Positions 24,565 to 43,000 of a stretch of 64,000 bases of DNA are shown here, in pieces; the first letter of the stretch is position 1; every line of letters starts with the position of its first letter. The DNA comes from Gyrodactylus bullatarudis (lineage: Eukaryota; Platyhelminthes; Monogenea; Gyrodactylidea; Gyrodactylidae): positions 295,953 through 359,952 of the forward strand of contig SSNU01000096.1 in NCBI GenBank assembly GCA_012064415.1, read 5' to 3'. The notes under the pieces were generated by a model. The model was not told the origin of the DNA and did no database searches. It saw nothing but the letters and a program-made list of their open reading frames with translations. Both the position numbers and the translations under genes were made by a program.

Positions 24565-24747
24565 CCTGCAATTAACGAGAAAAGAAAGAATGGAAAATGC
24601 CCTGTGACTAAACGAAAGAGAAGAGGTTCCACTGGTCAGCTACAAATTGATGAAGAGGCAAAAAGTAAAATGAGAAGTGAACCCACCCCCTCTGCTTCTC
24701 TGATGCAATTTACATTCAGCTTAACCAATGGAAGTGCACAAAGATAG
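24565..24747 (+). other. Codon-like open segment, possible exon or pseudogene, 60 codons
   Basis: The frame is open to TAG at 24745-24747 and rich in K, R, S and T with balanced codons (KRKRRGSTGQLQIDEEAKSK, PSASLMQFTFSLTNGS). It contains no good start and no clear acceptor; a stop precedes it directly. It looks like the C-terminal end of a basic, low-complexity protein, or its relic. No family is recognised. Confidence 0.22.
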
Positions 24748-24928
24748 TATTTATATGTCAACCAGGGTAGAGTCTGAAGAGACCTGGCGAAATATAACGT
24801 TAATCACTGAAATATACTTTCGTTTGGTTCTAAGCTCATAAGGAAGAGAAAACTAGCGTATATTTGAGTGATAAACGTTATATTTCGCTGGGTCTCTTCA
24901 GACTCTACCCCAGTAACATTTAAATACT
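24746..24928. repeat. Near-perfect hairpin, 72-bp arms
   Basis: Arms 24746-24817 and 24858-24928 with a 40-bp loop are about 85-90 percent identical. Each arm contains GTCTGAAGAGACC then GCGAAATATAACGTT. A diverged single copy lies at about 53915-53990. CUGAAGA and GAAA in this order and spacing match the CUGANGA/GAAA core rule of hammerheads, but stem II pairing is weak. Confidence 0.8.
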
Positions 24929-25097
24929 ATTACAATGCAAAATATTCCCTGGCTTCCATTGGTCCATTTCGTGATTCTAACTTAACCCTCACTAGGGGAG
25001 GGAGAAAGAAAAGGAGTTGTCAAGGTGAAAGACTCTGCTCAGAACTAATTATTTCTGCCTTTTCATGAACTGATCAATTTTCTGCTATCCACTGTCT

Positions 25098-25440
25098 CTA
25101 CGGTTGGTTCATAATTAGATTATCAACTTCTGTTGACTTCTCGTTAGTTTCACTTCTATCCAACTCTATAACTGTTGCTGGGGCTGTACTTGGAACTAGA
25201 ATTGATTGATTATCGGCTTCAATTTTGCATCTAGTTACCTTTTGTGTAGAGAATAAGAGGGTTCAAGGATTTTACCTATTTTCTTGATTTTTTGGCGTTT
25301 TATGTGGACATCTCGACCCTTGAGTCCCAATTTTCTCGCCAACTCTTTTTAGACGCACAAATCTCGCTTCAACTTGATGATGACAATACACGTCTGTTTT
25401 CTCTAATCTTCCCCCGATGAGTTCAGAACCCAATAAAACT
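25098..25440 (-). pseudogene. Frame-broken coding relic, possibly a retroelement protease region
   Basis: Three good coding segments sit end to end on the minus strand in different frames: LEKTDVYCHHQVEARFVRLK, then KELARKLGLKGRDVHIK up to SYSLHKR, then a 46-residue segment with DNQSILVPSTAPATVIELD ending in TAG at 25098-25100. GC content and codon use are above background. The pattern LARKLGLKGRDVHIK resembles the region after the active site of BEL/Pao-type aspartic proteases (LAKKLGLKG), but no DSG/DTG motif is visible. The frame changes argue for a relic. Confidence 0.35.
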
Positions 25441-25962
25441 AATATTTTTGATAAAGTTCGAAAATATTATCGTTGAAATGAACCTTTTAAATCAGCTACC
25501 AGAAAAATTTGATACCTCACAGCCCCTTCTGAGATCAGATCAAAGAAATTATGAATGGCTCTTTCTTTTAGAAGTTTTATTTGAATTAAATATAAAAATC
25601 AATCATTTGAATTTTGAATAATTATATATAGATGTTATTGGGATTTGGGTTCTCCTTGCCGACAACTGTCAAAAGTTTTTCTCGGCAATTATAAATGAAG
25701 TGATTCAGAATTTATTTTTTTTACTAATTTTTTGGTTTTTATCTCTCTCTCTTAGTTGGGGAATAGATTGCAGCAGAGGGAGAGACAATAATAATACATA
25801 TATAAATCACTGGTGTTTTGGCTCCAATCGGTTCATAAAGAGTATTTGTCTTTTTTTCGATTAATTATTTTAAAATCTCATAAAAAAGGAATTTACTGTG
25901 TGTGTATATTGATAGTTATATATAATCATGGGGGTTAGAAATGAAAAAAATTGATAGAGTAA

Positions 25963-26240
25963 TTAAAAATATTGCATGGTATTGATCAAGTCGCCAGTGA
26001 TGACTTCGACAGCTTGATCGGCTGATTCGAATTTACTCGGATCGTGTATTGGAATATCAATGGAATCGTCAACATGAATCTTGAAGAAAGTTTTTAATTA
26101 AAATTAGAATTCCAATGAATCAAGTTAATATAGAATCAATTCATCGATTCTTTGATTTTGGGAATTTGAATTTACCAACAGGTTCACTTGTATTATTATT
26201 CTTTCATCCTCTCTCGTTACCAGAGTTTTTTTCAAGTGAA
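25963..26240 (-). CDS. Last two exons of an unidentified minus-strand gene
   Basis: The terminal exon 26079-25963 has a TTCAAG acceptor and 38 codons to TAA (IHVDDSIDIPIHDPSKFESA, DQAVEVITGDLINTMQYF), with clearly coding composition inside very AT-rich DNA. The exon before it ends at 26176 with TTG|GTAAAT and joins in phase 0, giving REDERIIIQVNLL before IHVDD. Its 5' end is not certain (about 26212-26240). The protein end is acidic, with no membrane segment or signal. I do not recognise the family. Further 5' exons should lie at higher coordinates, between the MITE at 26360 and cathepsin D, but I could not find them. Confidence 0.5.
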
Positions 26241-26359
26241 GGAAATTAAAGAATGAAGAAGTGTAAATGAAATTATTGTGAAATTTTCGTATTAGTTACA
26301 TGGAAATAGCCCTTTTTGGTGGATGATTATTCAAGGGAGGAATTTCTCAGTTAATACTA

Positions 26360-26861
26360 GGGCCTCAAAAAATTACTATTTGGTCTCTTGACAAAGGACT
26401 GGTTGAGTTTTAATAATCTGAAGAAAAAATCTGCTTATCAGGTACTTTATTGTACTATTTTTCAAATTTAATCTCAGAATATAGTATTCCTCAACTAGCT
26501 ACCAACCACAATTTTCGATGAATTGATAGCTATATTCCTGATATCGAGCTTTCATCATGTAAGAAAATAGATCGTAGCTTTTTGTTTGATGATATTCCTT
26601 CATGAATTTCAAATTTCAACTAAAAGGATATACATTTGTATGTATTTTGTAAAATATGCACAAGAACAGTTGAAGGGTTATTTTCTATCATGGAAAAAAT
26701 CTGAATAAAAACCAGAAATTTTGTTGACACAATTCACTGTAAAGGACTATTTTTTAACTCAAAATCTCTTAAAAATTTTCTTGAAAGTACTTTTTTTCAA
26801 CTTATTTTTCAGTTTATAGGGATACTATTTTTCATCTTTTTTGACGCTATTTTTGAGGCCC
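26360..26861. mobile_element. TA-flanked MITE (GGGCCTCAAAAA family), full length, 502 bp
   Basis: TA flanks at 26358-26359 and 26862-26863. The termini GGGCCTCAAAAA are inverted. It shares long interior blocks with the truncated copy at 8610 (in reverse) and weaker ones with 19319-19806. Confidence 0.85.
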
Positions 26862-26863
26862 TA

Positions 26864-28897
26864 GTTATTACGAAGATCTAAAAAATATCACATAATCTTT
26901 TTTCTATATAATTTATGCCAAAGATTCTCAAGAAGAGATGTCAACTTTCTTGGTAGGGATCAAAAGAGTCCTAATTAGTAGAATTTCTTATTAGAATCGC
27001 ATAGAAATTCAGTTTATACCGAAGAATAAAATGAGAAAGAAAATTTAAAGAAAAGTCTGTAAGAGTTCCCAGTAATGAGAGGATCAATAGTACATTTGAA
27101 CTTATTGTAAAGCTGGTTGACAGAATTATCATATAACAAAATCATAATCTTTATATCAATTAGTTTTGAATCAAACATTTGAGAAATTATCAATGTAAAG
27201 TTGAATTACAGACAGGAGGACAAATAAAGATCAGTTTGTTACCTTGGATTTATTCTTCAATTGAATCTTCTAGGGTGAGCTTCAAGAAAATATATATTTA
27301 TTTATTAGAGAGAGGCAAATTTTTTAACATCCGGATGTGCAAAGCTCATTGAAAAAAGAGTTTTTCAATATAAAACCATGTATTTAAAATTTTTGAATTA
27401 GTGCCAATTATTTTTCTACTACAACCGATTAGTATCTAAATGTTGACCCATTTGAAAGCAATTTTGAAAAGAAATAGGTTCGTAAGGTATTTTTAATCAT
27501 GCTTCATTCGAATCAAGGAGCCCATTTCGATTCTGACTCTGGCTAGCAATAGTTAATTTGCAAAATCCATCTCTACTAACCATGGTCTATGGGAGGGGAG
27601 GGGGAGCAGTTAAAAGTTTAATCTCAAAAAAGGTAAAATTGAAATTTTCAAAACTGAATTCCTTTTACTTGTCTGTTATTCAGATGAACTTTAAGGCTGT
27701 ATGTCAGAATTTTCCCTTGTACTTAAAATACTGTATTATAAAAATTTATTATTTCCACTTGAGGAATAATTCAAAACTGGTTACCATTCCCAGACGCCCA
27801 TGGTATTAAAAAGCCTCTTGAATTGAAATTCACTTTTTATTTTCTATATCCAATGCTTGCAAAGTTCAAATTAGCGTTAAACTCAATCGCAAAAATAGTC
27901 GAGATTTACAATCTTGGGGGATTGCATCTCTATATAAACCTAGGATTGGAATTTACAAAATTCTCAATCAAGATTTTCTAGAATCTAGATCATTCACCAT
28001 ATGAGGAAAAAATCAATTCTATGAATTCAACTAAAGCCAACCTATTTCAAATACCGAGTTAGCGCTAAATTCCCGTGTTTTTTATGGAAAGTTGATTTTA
28101 AGGGTCACCAGAATTTACTTGAAAATTGTTTTTTTTCTTATTTTTTCCTTCATATCGTGAAAGTGTGCCTCATGTTCTATAGATTACAAAAACTCTTGAT
28201 CAAATTTGATTTCTTGATGGAAAAAAATGGTAACTTTTTAAAAATTATAACTTCCCATTTTCATATTCAACTAGGTGTAGTAGACATCAAGAGATTCTCA
28301 TCAGAGAAACCAAAGAAACTCGATTTGAACTGTAGTGGAAAAGTTCTTTTTTTCTCAGTTAAAGACATTAGAAAATGATTGTTATTCAATGTGTTGCTAT
28401 TATCAAGAGTTTGTGTTAAAGTACTTTATAAAATATAAATACAAAACCAACAACCTTCTTTGATGAAACACCTAAAAGTATTATTAATATAATACATGCC
28501 TGTTTTATTATATATTATTTACAAGGATGATAATTATTACTGCCCAAATTTTGAAGGAAGGATTCATTATATATCTTTAACAAAACCCATTGTTGTTGAT
28601 AAGAGAAATAAATCATGGTAAATAAATACAGAATATTATACAATGCATAAAAAAGAACAAATCAGTTATTTTACCGAAATCAAAAGAGAAGTAGAAAAAA
28701 TACACAATTTCTTTTTGTTCATAGACTTCATAGAATGTAATTAAGAAATTAAAATGTATTAGATGAGCACATGATGGAAGGGGAAAGAGGGGGGGGGTGA
28801 TAAAAGAAGAATGATAAGATTCAAGAGAGTGCACATTTAATTACTGGGCAAAATTATTTTTCAATACAAGAAAAAACCATGTAAGGTATTCAGTTCC
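26864..28897. other. About 2 kb without a convincing gene
   Basis: This lies between the MITE and the cathepsin D 3' end. The plus frames at 27558 and 28157 and the minus frame at 28613 are low-complexity and lack splice context. A minus-strand 27-bp micro-exon candidate near 27245-27271 (KIQLKNKSK, then GTAACA) is possible for the unidentified gene at 26.0 kb, but unsupported. A G-run (GGGGGGGG) sits near 28790. Confidence 0.4.
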
Positions 28898-35843
<6,946 letters not shown>

Positions 35844-38028
35844 ATGAGTTGGATATATTTCTTTGCTTTTAGCTCACTCTATATTCAACTACCAGGTATG
35901 TCGTTGTTTATCTTTTAATTAAATATCCAGGTCTTTACGGTACAAAGGGAGTCACTCCTGTTCATCTTATAAAAGTTGACAATTTCCCAAAAGATGTTTA
36001 TGACTTTCTCAAGAATCCGACTATCTTTAGATTTCTCAATCACAATGATGTAAACCTCTACGATGCCATGGAATACCTCATCATTGCCAATGTCATTTTG
36101 AGTTCATTCTGTGTTATATTCGGTTCATTCCGAAGCTTTTTATCCTTCTTCATGCTATGGGCCTCATATTTGTCCATTTACAAATTCGGCCAAGTGTTCA
36201 TGTTCTTTCAATGGGACATTCTCTTGCTAGAAGCTGGATTTCTAACCATGCTCCTCGCTCAAGGACTCTTTTTGATCATACCCCTGCCAAAGAATGCCTC
36301 GTCAGATGGCTTGGTTCTTTGGCTCTTCAAATGGCTCTTGTTCCGTTTAATGTTTGCCTCTGGTGTAGTCAAACTGCAGAGTATGTGCCCTACCTGGTGG
36401 GATCTTAGTGCGTTGAGCTACCATTTTCAATCCCAGTGCATCCCTACCCCTGTTGCCTTTTACTTCCATCAGTTGCCTGAGGTTTTCCTTCAGTTTGGAG
36501 TAGTGGCCACTCTTGTCATTGAAATTCTGATTCCTTTCCTCTTCTTTGTGCCGTTTAAGCCAGTCAGATTATTCTCGTTCTACTCTCAAATCCTCCTACA
36601 AATTCTCATCATTGTCTCGGGCAACTACAACTTTTTCAATTTCCTCACAATCACTCTCTGTTACTCACTGCTGGAGGACACTGACTTGGGCAAAAAGGAG
36701 TCGAGGAGTCGACGACCGACCACCATACCATCCTATATCTTGTCAATTATCCTCATTGCTTGCGTATTCGTCTTGGCCTATCAATTTGTTGACGTGAAAA
36801 TTGTCCAGGGTCGCATAGACTCATTCCGCCTGAAATTCACCAAAGACCAATTTAAAATGATACTATCCAAGGTGATGCCAAACATTGTTTATTGTGCAAC
36901 CCTATTGTTCTTTGTCAAGCTACTAACCTCACTAGGCAGAGCAGTCACTAGTTATGGATGCATGAGCAAGATTTGGAATCTGGCCATGGTCTTGTTTATT
37001 GGTTCTTTATCTGTCTGTGTTTTCACCTCTTCCATGGTAAGTATACTAAGCAACCGGCTAAATGATTTATTTAATTCATATTTCCTAGTATTCCTTTACG
37101 ACACTGGATGCCAACACTAGGGCTGGTCTACCAGAGCAAGCCAAAAATGTCTATCGACAATTAGAGAACCTGGAATTAACCAATAGTTACGGTCTATTCA
37201 GACGAATGACCGGCATTCCCAAGAGACCAGAACTTGTCCTCGAAGGGGCCATGTCAGCCCAAGGACCATGGAGTAAAATTGAATTCCATCACAAGCCTAC
37301 TGAACTAGCTAGAATGCCTAGCGTTGTTGGTAAGTCCAATTTTTTTTTTCAAATCAATAATTATTTCCTAATGGGTTTTCTTTAGCTCCCCACCAGCCGA
37401 GACTTGACTGGCAAATGTGGTTCGCCGCTCTCGGCACACCACAGGATAATCCATGGCTTTACAATTTAATCTATCGTATGTTGAGCAATGAGAGGACTGT
37501 TGTACAACTCCTAGACTCGTTCAACATGAATGAGACTCCCAAATTCATTCGTGCCAGTCTCTACGAGTACGAGTTCACCAAGCACATTCAAAAAAGGTAA
37601 CTTTTTGATCATTCGATTGAATTTGTAAAAACTAACCACAAACCCCTTCTCTCTTTTTCCTTTTCTCAAATGAAGCAAGCTGTGGTGGTCTCGAAATCGC
37701 AAGTCTGACTTTATCGATTCAATGAGTCTGTCAGATGATAAATTGAAAAAGATTGTCGAAAAGAATGGTCTCCTTGTCAAAGTAAGCAATTTCTATTGAT
37801 CCATGTGTAATTTCATCATTCTACATGCTTTGTGCGTGTGTGTGACCTCTGCTTTGCTTACTTTATTTCATCTTTCTCTCTATCCAGGAACCAAAGGCAT
37901 CCAAGAAAACCATTCTAACTGACTACAAGAATCTGCTGAGGGAGAAGGTCGGCCAGCCAAAGGACATCTATCCCGGCATCCTAGTCCTCATCCTCATCAA
38001 AATTACTCAAAAATTCTTTACCCGCTAG
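35844..38028 (+). CDS. Lipase maturation factor, LMF2-type, six exons
   Basis: ER-membrane protein that helps dimeric lipases fold and leave the ER. Exons: 35844-35895, 35931-37036, 37089-37329, 37386-37596, 37676-37781, 37888-38028 (618 residues; phases consistent). The start ATG (MSWIYFFAFSSLYIQLPG) opens directly with the first membrane helix and is the first ATG after an in-frame stop. The large second exon codes most membrane segments. Family signatures: LYIQLPGLYG, FFQWDILLLEAGF, LFRLMFASGVVKL, the WWDLSALSYHFQSQCIPTP block, then in the C-terminal half SYGLFRRMTG, RPELVLEGA, PHQPRLDWQMWFAALG and RASLYEYEFT. The tail LWWSRNRKSDFIDSMSL fits LMF2 rather than LMF1. It is shorter than human LMF2 because the basic C-terminal tail is reduced. 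It is divergent from cathepsin D. Confidence 0.95.
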
Positions 38029-39752
38029 ACGAATCATTAAGTAACTGCTCTCTCTCTCTGACTCTGTGTGTGTACTTTTTACATAACTCAAACCAAAAGT
38101 GATTTTCTTGCGAATGAAAAAGCATGATGAAAGAGCGAGTGAGAGATCTTCGTCCTATCATGCAAATCAACCTCCTTTTTTCCATTGATTCTTATAGTTT
38201 GTAGTACTACCAATTCATTCAATCGAAAACAAAGTTATTAATGAAAATTATGATTCTACTCGTGTTGCGTCTTTATTTCAGCAAAAACAACAAGAACAAA
38301 AAATATGATCACTTGACTTTGATTTTTTTTTACATTTTCAATGTACATATGAAATATATATTATGCATTACAAAGAAGTTTTGTACTGTTAACTTATCAT
38401 GAATTGTACTCTTGAATACACATGCTCAAACACCTCTTCATTGGATACATTGTGCGTGTGTGTGTATGGTACTTCGACATGTAGAAAAACAAATTTCTTT
38501 TTGTACTCTTTTTTGTTATGTAATCAGTTTTCTTGGGAGATCGAACCTGTATTTGCAAATTTTGAAAAAATATAATAATCGACATTCTTATCAACAAAAA
38601 AAGATTTAATTAGACTCTCATCAATATACTTTAAAGTAGATACATGTTCATATTATTATAGGAAATAAGACAAGAAAAATTCCTATTGAACCTTTACAGA
38701 TATTCAAATTTTTGCCACTATTTTTCAATGAATTGTACCATAAGAAATGATAAATTTTGAATTATCGGACCCATGTCATGAGTTTCATGTAAAATTGAAA
38801 TTGAATTCTAAAATTTAGATTATGAAAAGACCCTGAAAAATACAGATTTATACATAAATTTAGTTTTGAAACGGCGATTACGAAGCATATAGAAAAATGT
38901 TCTAATATATACAAATAATCGCTTGGGATTCCTCCCTTAAAAGAATTAGTTTAGTTAGCCATTTTTCAACATGAAAATCATTCCCAATTACATATGGATG
39001 AGATGAGTCGAATTTTTCAAAATAAAAAAAAAACAATATCCCCCTTGGGACAAGACCAGTTTGACAAAAGTCATTTTACATTAATATTCACAGCTATAAA
39101 AAAATAAGTAGTATGGAAAATTTGTTGAGGCTATAAATCTTGTAATAGCCACGATCTCCAGTAGTTCCTCTGGTGGTTCCATATTCATCTGCGTGAGTGA
39201 AAAATTTACCCATGAATTATTTATATTCCAATTCAATATCCTACCTCTACCCCCTACCCCTCCAAAAGTTGTTTGTTTTCCCCCTCTCTATTCTTGTGGC
39301 TTATTAATTGCATCACAACGATAAACTCTGATATATTCATTATATACTAAAGCCGATCTATTTAATGAGCTTCATCAAGACTATAAATGAACAAACTATG
39401 TTTTTCATCTTTTCGCAATGTCCATAACTAATAATAAATAAATTTACACTTCGAGAACCATGAGGAAATTAATAACGAACCATTTAATCGACCGAAAAAA
39501 CAAGATTGGGATATCTATTTTAATTTGAGTGTATTCCTGTTAGCCAATTGAGAGGAGCTATGAGTCACGCCTACGCACGCACTGTCTTCTGGGGAAATGA
39601 ACGTACATACATATATATATATAAATACACTTTATTTATTATTTCTCTTCAACATACAAAAGAGCTAATTATACTGGCTGTTTGGAGTAGCGTACATTTC
39701 CAATTTAATAAAAAAATTAACACAAAAATTAACAGGAATATTATATATTCTG
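38029..39752. other. Intergenic, no gene seen
   Basis: It has simple GT and TA tracts (near 38450 and 39605) and AT-rich DNA between the LMF2-like stop and the TIA-1-like first exon. The plus frame at 39548-39835 overlaps the TIA-1-like 5' end in another frame and is rejected. Confidence 0.6.
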
Positions 39753-40016
39753 GTGGAAAAGTGGAAGAGAGAAGAAGCCAATATAAAACGTGGCCTGGGA
39801 ACAAATGTCATTTGTCATTTGCAGAGTATAAATAGGATTGTTAAAAAGACCAGATTTCTCGTGCATAAAAGTACCAAAGTGGATTTAATCGAGACACCGG
39901 TTGCATTCAAGTCACAATCCTCGTTGAAACGACAACATCCCCAAACGGCAAGGTCATCTGAGACATTGAACACTAAGAAAGCATTCATACATAATAGAGA
40001 CGAGGCTAACAACGAA

Positions 40017-43000
40017 ATGAAGTCAACCAATGACTACCCCCTTCAAAATCATCCTCCACAATCTCACTATGGCCAAAGTTATACAGGCAATGAAATTTAT
40101 GCTAATATGGGAGCCAATCTGACCAACGGGACGCCGCCAACAAAGCATCAATCTTCATCAAATTCTCGAAGCATCAGCTCAAACATTCAGCCAACCCCAT
40201 CTCACAGTATTCAAGGAGGAATGCCGGCAAACTTTTTAACGCCAAACCTCCTCCAAGCGAGTCCCAATTCCCCACAGCAACATCAGGGCCAATATTTGCA
40301 CCCGTATTTGACGATAGATCCAATTTTGTTGAATCCTGGCGTATCGCTTGCTGCCTCGTCGCTTATCGACTGGCCCAATTTGACTGCACAAGCAGCTGCC
40401 GCGGTTGCCGCTCAAAATTGTTGCAGCTACCTCGGGGCAAGTACCTCACAGGGCCAGAATCTCTTGATTTCCAAGGTAAATTCCATAAAAATTCTTGTGA
40501 TTTCATTCATGTTTTAAAGAATAGGCGACTTATACAACTTGTTCCAACATTTACCAAAACCTCAACTTAGCCATTGCGTTAGATTTAAATCGGGTCAGAC
40601 TCTGCAAACTTGATTTCTCTATATTAGTAATTACTAATTACTAATTAGTCATCTATTCCATAATTTACTCTAAACGATGATGACAAAATCAAGAACGAGA
40701 GAATTTAGTTTCCCCTACTAATAAGTAAATGGGAAAATCGACAGTACTCTTTTCTATACATTGAATGTCCAATAGTTTTTTAGTAAGATTCACCCTATTT
40801 GAAGTCGGAAATTCTAAGTCATTACGCAGGTCTAAAAAATATAAAATATAGTTTTTCATCTAATAATTATAAGTAGATGGGAAAATCAATAGAAGGCTTC
40901 AAAAGAATCCTTATTATATCAATAATTGCCACTAGAATCTCAATTGGAGTCAAGCTTCGGAAAATTCTTGATTCTGTAAAATCATTTGCAGTAACTAGAA
41001 TACTCACCTTCTTCTATGGTGTTTCTGATGAGCTAAAGAGGAGTGAAATATTTAGAAAATCATTCGTTCGAAGCAATCAAGTACAGCAGTTACTGTCTTG
41101 AGACCTTATAATTATTCAATTTCTTGAAATATACTTGAAAATTCAATAGATAGTAACTGATCTCTAAATAATTTATTATAAACCTAATTGATTTATAGGT
41201 GAGAAAAACCAAAATCTGGTTCTAGATAAACTTCGTGAAAATCCTGTAGAAATTATTTCTATAAATTTTCAAAAATCAATCATTTTAAACAGTAAGACTA
41301 AAATATTCTTGATAATACAGTAATACAAAAGACTCATTATATATCTCCGGAAAGTTGTAAACATGGTAAATACCAGGTTTAGATACCCAAGACTTGAATC
41401 ATCTAAATCAAGATACTAAAATGTGAGTATGTTAATAAAAATACCCAATTATGGAATGAAGATGAGAATTAATTAATTTTTCGAATCCCATAATGAAATA
41501 AACCAATAACTTGTGGAAATCTGATCAAAATTAAACCATTTTCGAATTTCCACTTTTTCAACTTTTGAGCTTAAGATTTTCTATCGATTTCAAAGATTTG
41601 AAGCAGTTGAATGCAGATATTCGAGATCAGTATTAGACGGAAAATCAAAATTTACAGAAATTCGTCATAATCGTAGGAAGTCGAAAAATTTGAATGTATC
41701 GATTATCACGAAGGGGAATGATCAAAAATTTAATGATCAAAATATCTTACAGACTTTTTAGGAGATGAAAGTAGAAAATTTAACCAAAAATTAAAAAAAA
41801 AGTTTAACTTTGACCGCAAATTTTATCGGTTTATTTTCCTCATACCCATCTAAAAGACCCATCATTCGAGGCCGAATTTTTATACCTTCTCGCCTTATCA
41901 AAAAAAATTCCAATTAACTTTAATTACTTTTGCGAAAATCTAGTTTAAAAATTTTTTAAATTACAAATTCTCCCAAAATTCGTTTTCCCCAGTGTTGTTA
42001 GTTACAAAGTTTATTACAAACACTAATTTTGAGTCTTTATCTCGATTGCATTTTCTTATCGTATCCTCGTACCCTAATTATATGGGCTAATGACGATAAT
42101 GTTTAATAATTCTCTTTTTTTTGTCTCTCCATAGGGTTACCTTTCAAATGAAGTAAGTTAACAAATATATAAAAATGCACAACTGTTATCCAAGCATTAA
42201 TTGTCGAGGACCACACTTTATTACTACTTAGTTCATGTAACTTTATTCTATCAAGAAAGGATGGTTAATTAATATTTCTAACATATTTTCGTGAATAGGA
42301 TTGGAAAATAATTCGTAAAACACTGTTGCGTGAGATACACATTTCTTCCAAATCCTCAATATATTTCTCTACTCTCTCTCACCCTCTCAAAAACCTATCA
42401 TTATCAGACTTGTATGAGATGGACTTGACTTAATATTCGTATCAAATCTCCTGATAGAGCTAAAATCAATCTTGAGGCTTTTTGAAAATCCTAAATTTTT
42501 CAAATCGCCCCACAATTTTCAATGAATTCCTTCTACGTTATGAGAAATAAAATGTCAATGTTTTAATCCCTTAGATGCATAACTGATACTGTAAAAAATC
42601 TTCTCGCGCAATCCCTAGTTTCGGATCCATCCAATGAAAATTAGGAAACAAAATTTCTAGTTTTTTTGTTAATTTACTGGCATAAAAAATTATGCCTACT
42701 CTCAGACGGTTGGCACGAGGGTTGAAACGATCTTTTTCAATGCTCAAACAGAGAACACAAAAAGTCAAGGGTGGCAATCTAGAAATGCAATTCTAGCTAG
42801 AAAACAATGACGAAATATCTAGCTTAATTCCAACTTTTTCCCCTTTCAAAAATAGTAATCTTATCATGAAAAGGAGGAAAAATTTCAACCTATCTCCTAG
42901 TTGGGCTATCACCATTCAAGTCTGATAATTCATTGAAAATGATACTGGTTTGTGAGGCATGTTTATCCCCTATCTGTTGATTGCCCTTGAATACTCATCA

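Noticed and set aside
36157..36797. Two plus frames inside LMF2 exon 2
   Set aside because: Shifted-frame shadows of a strongly conserved LMF2 sequence.
39548..39835. 95-codon plus frame upstream of the TIA-1-like gene
   Set aside because: Contains low-complexity TATATA codons, no RRM, and ends in another frame within the TIA-1-like 5' region.
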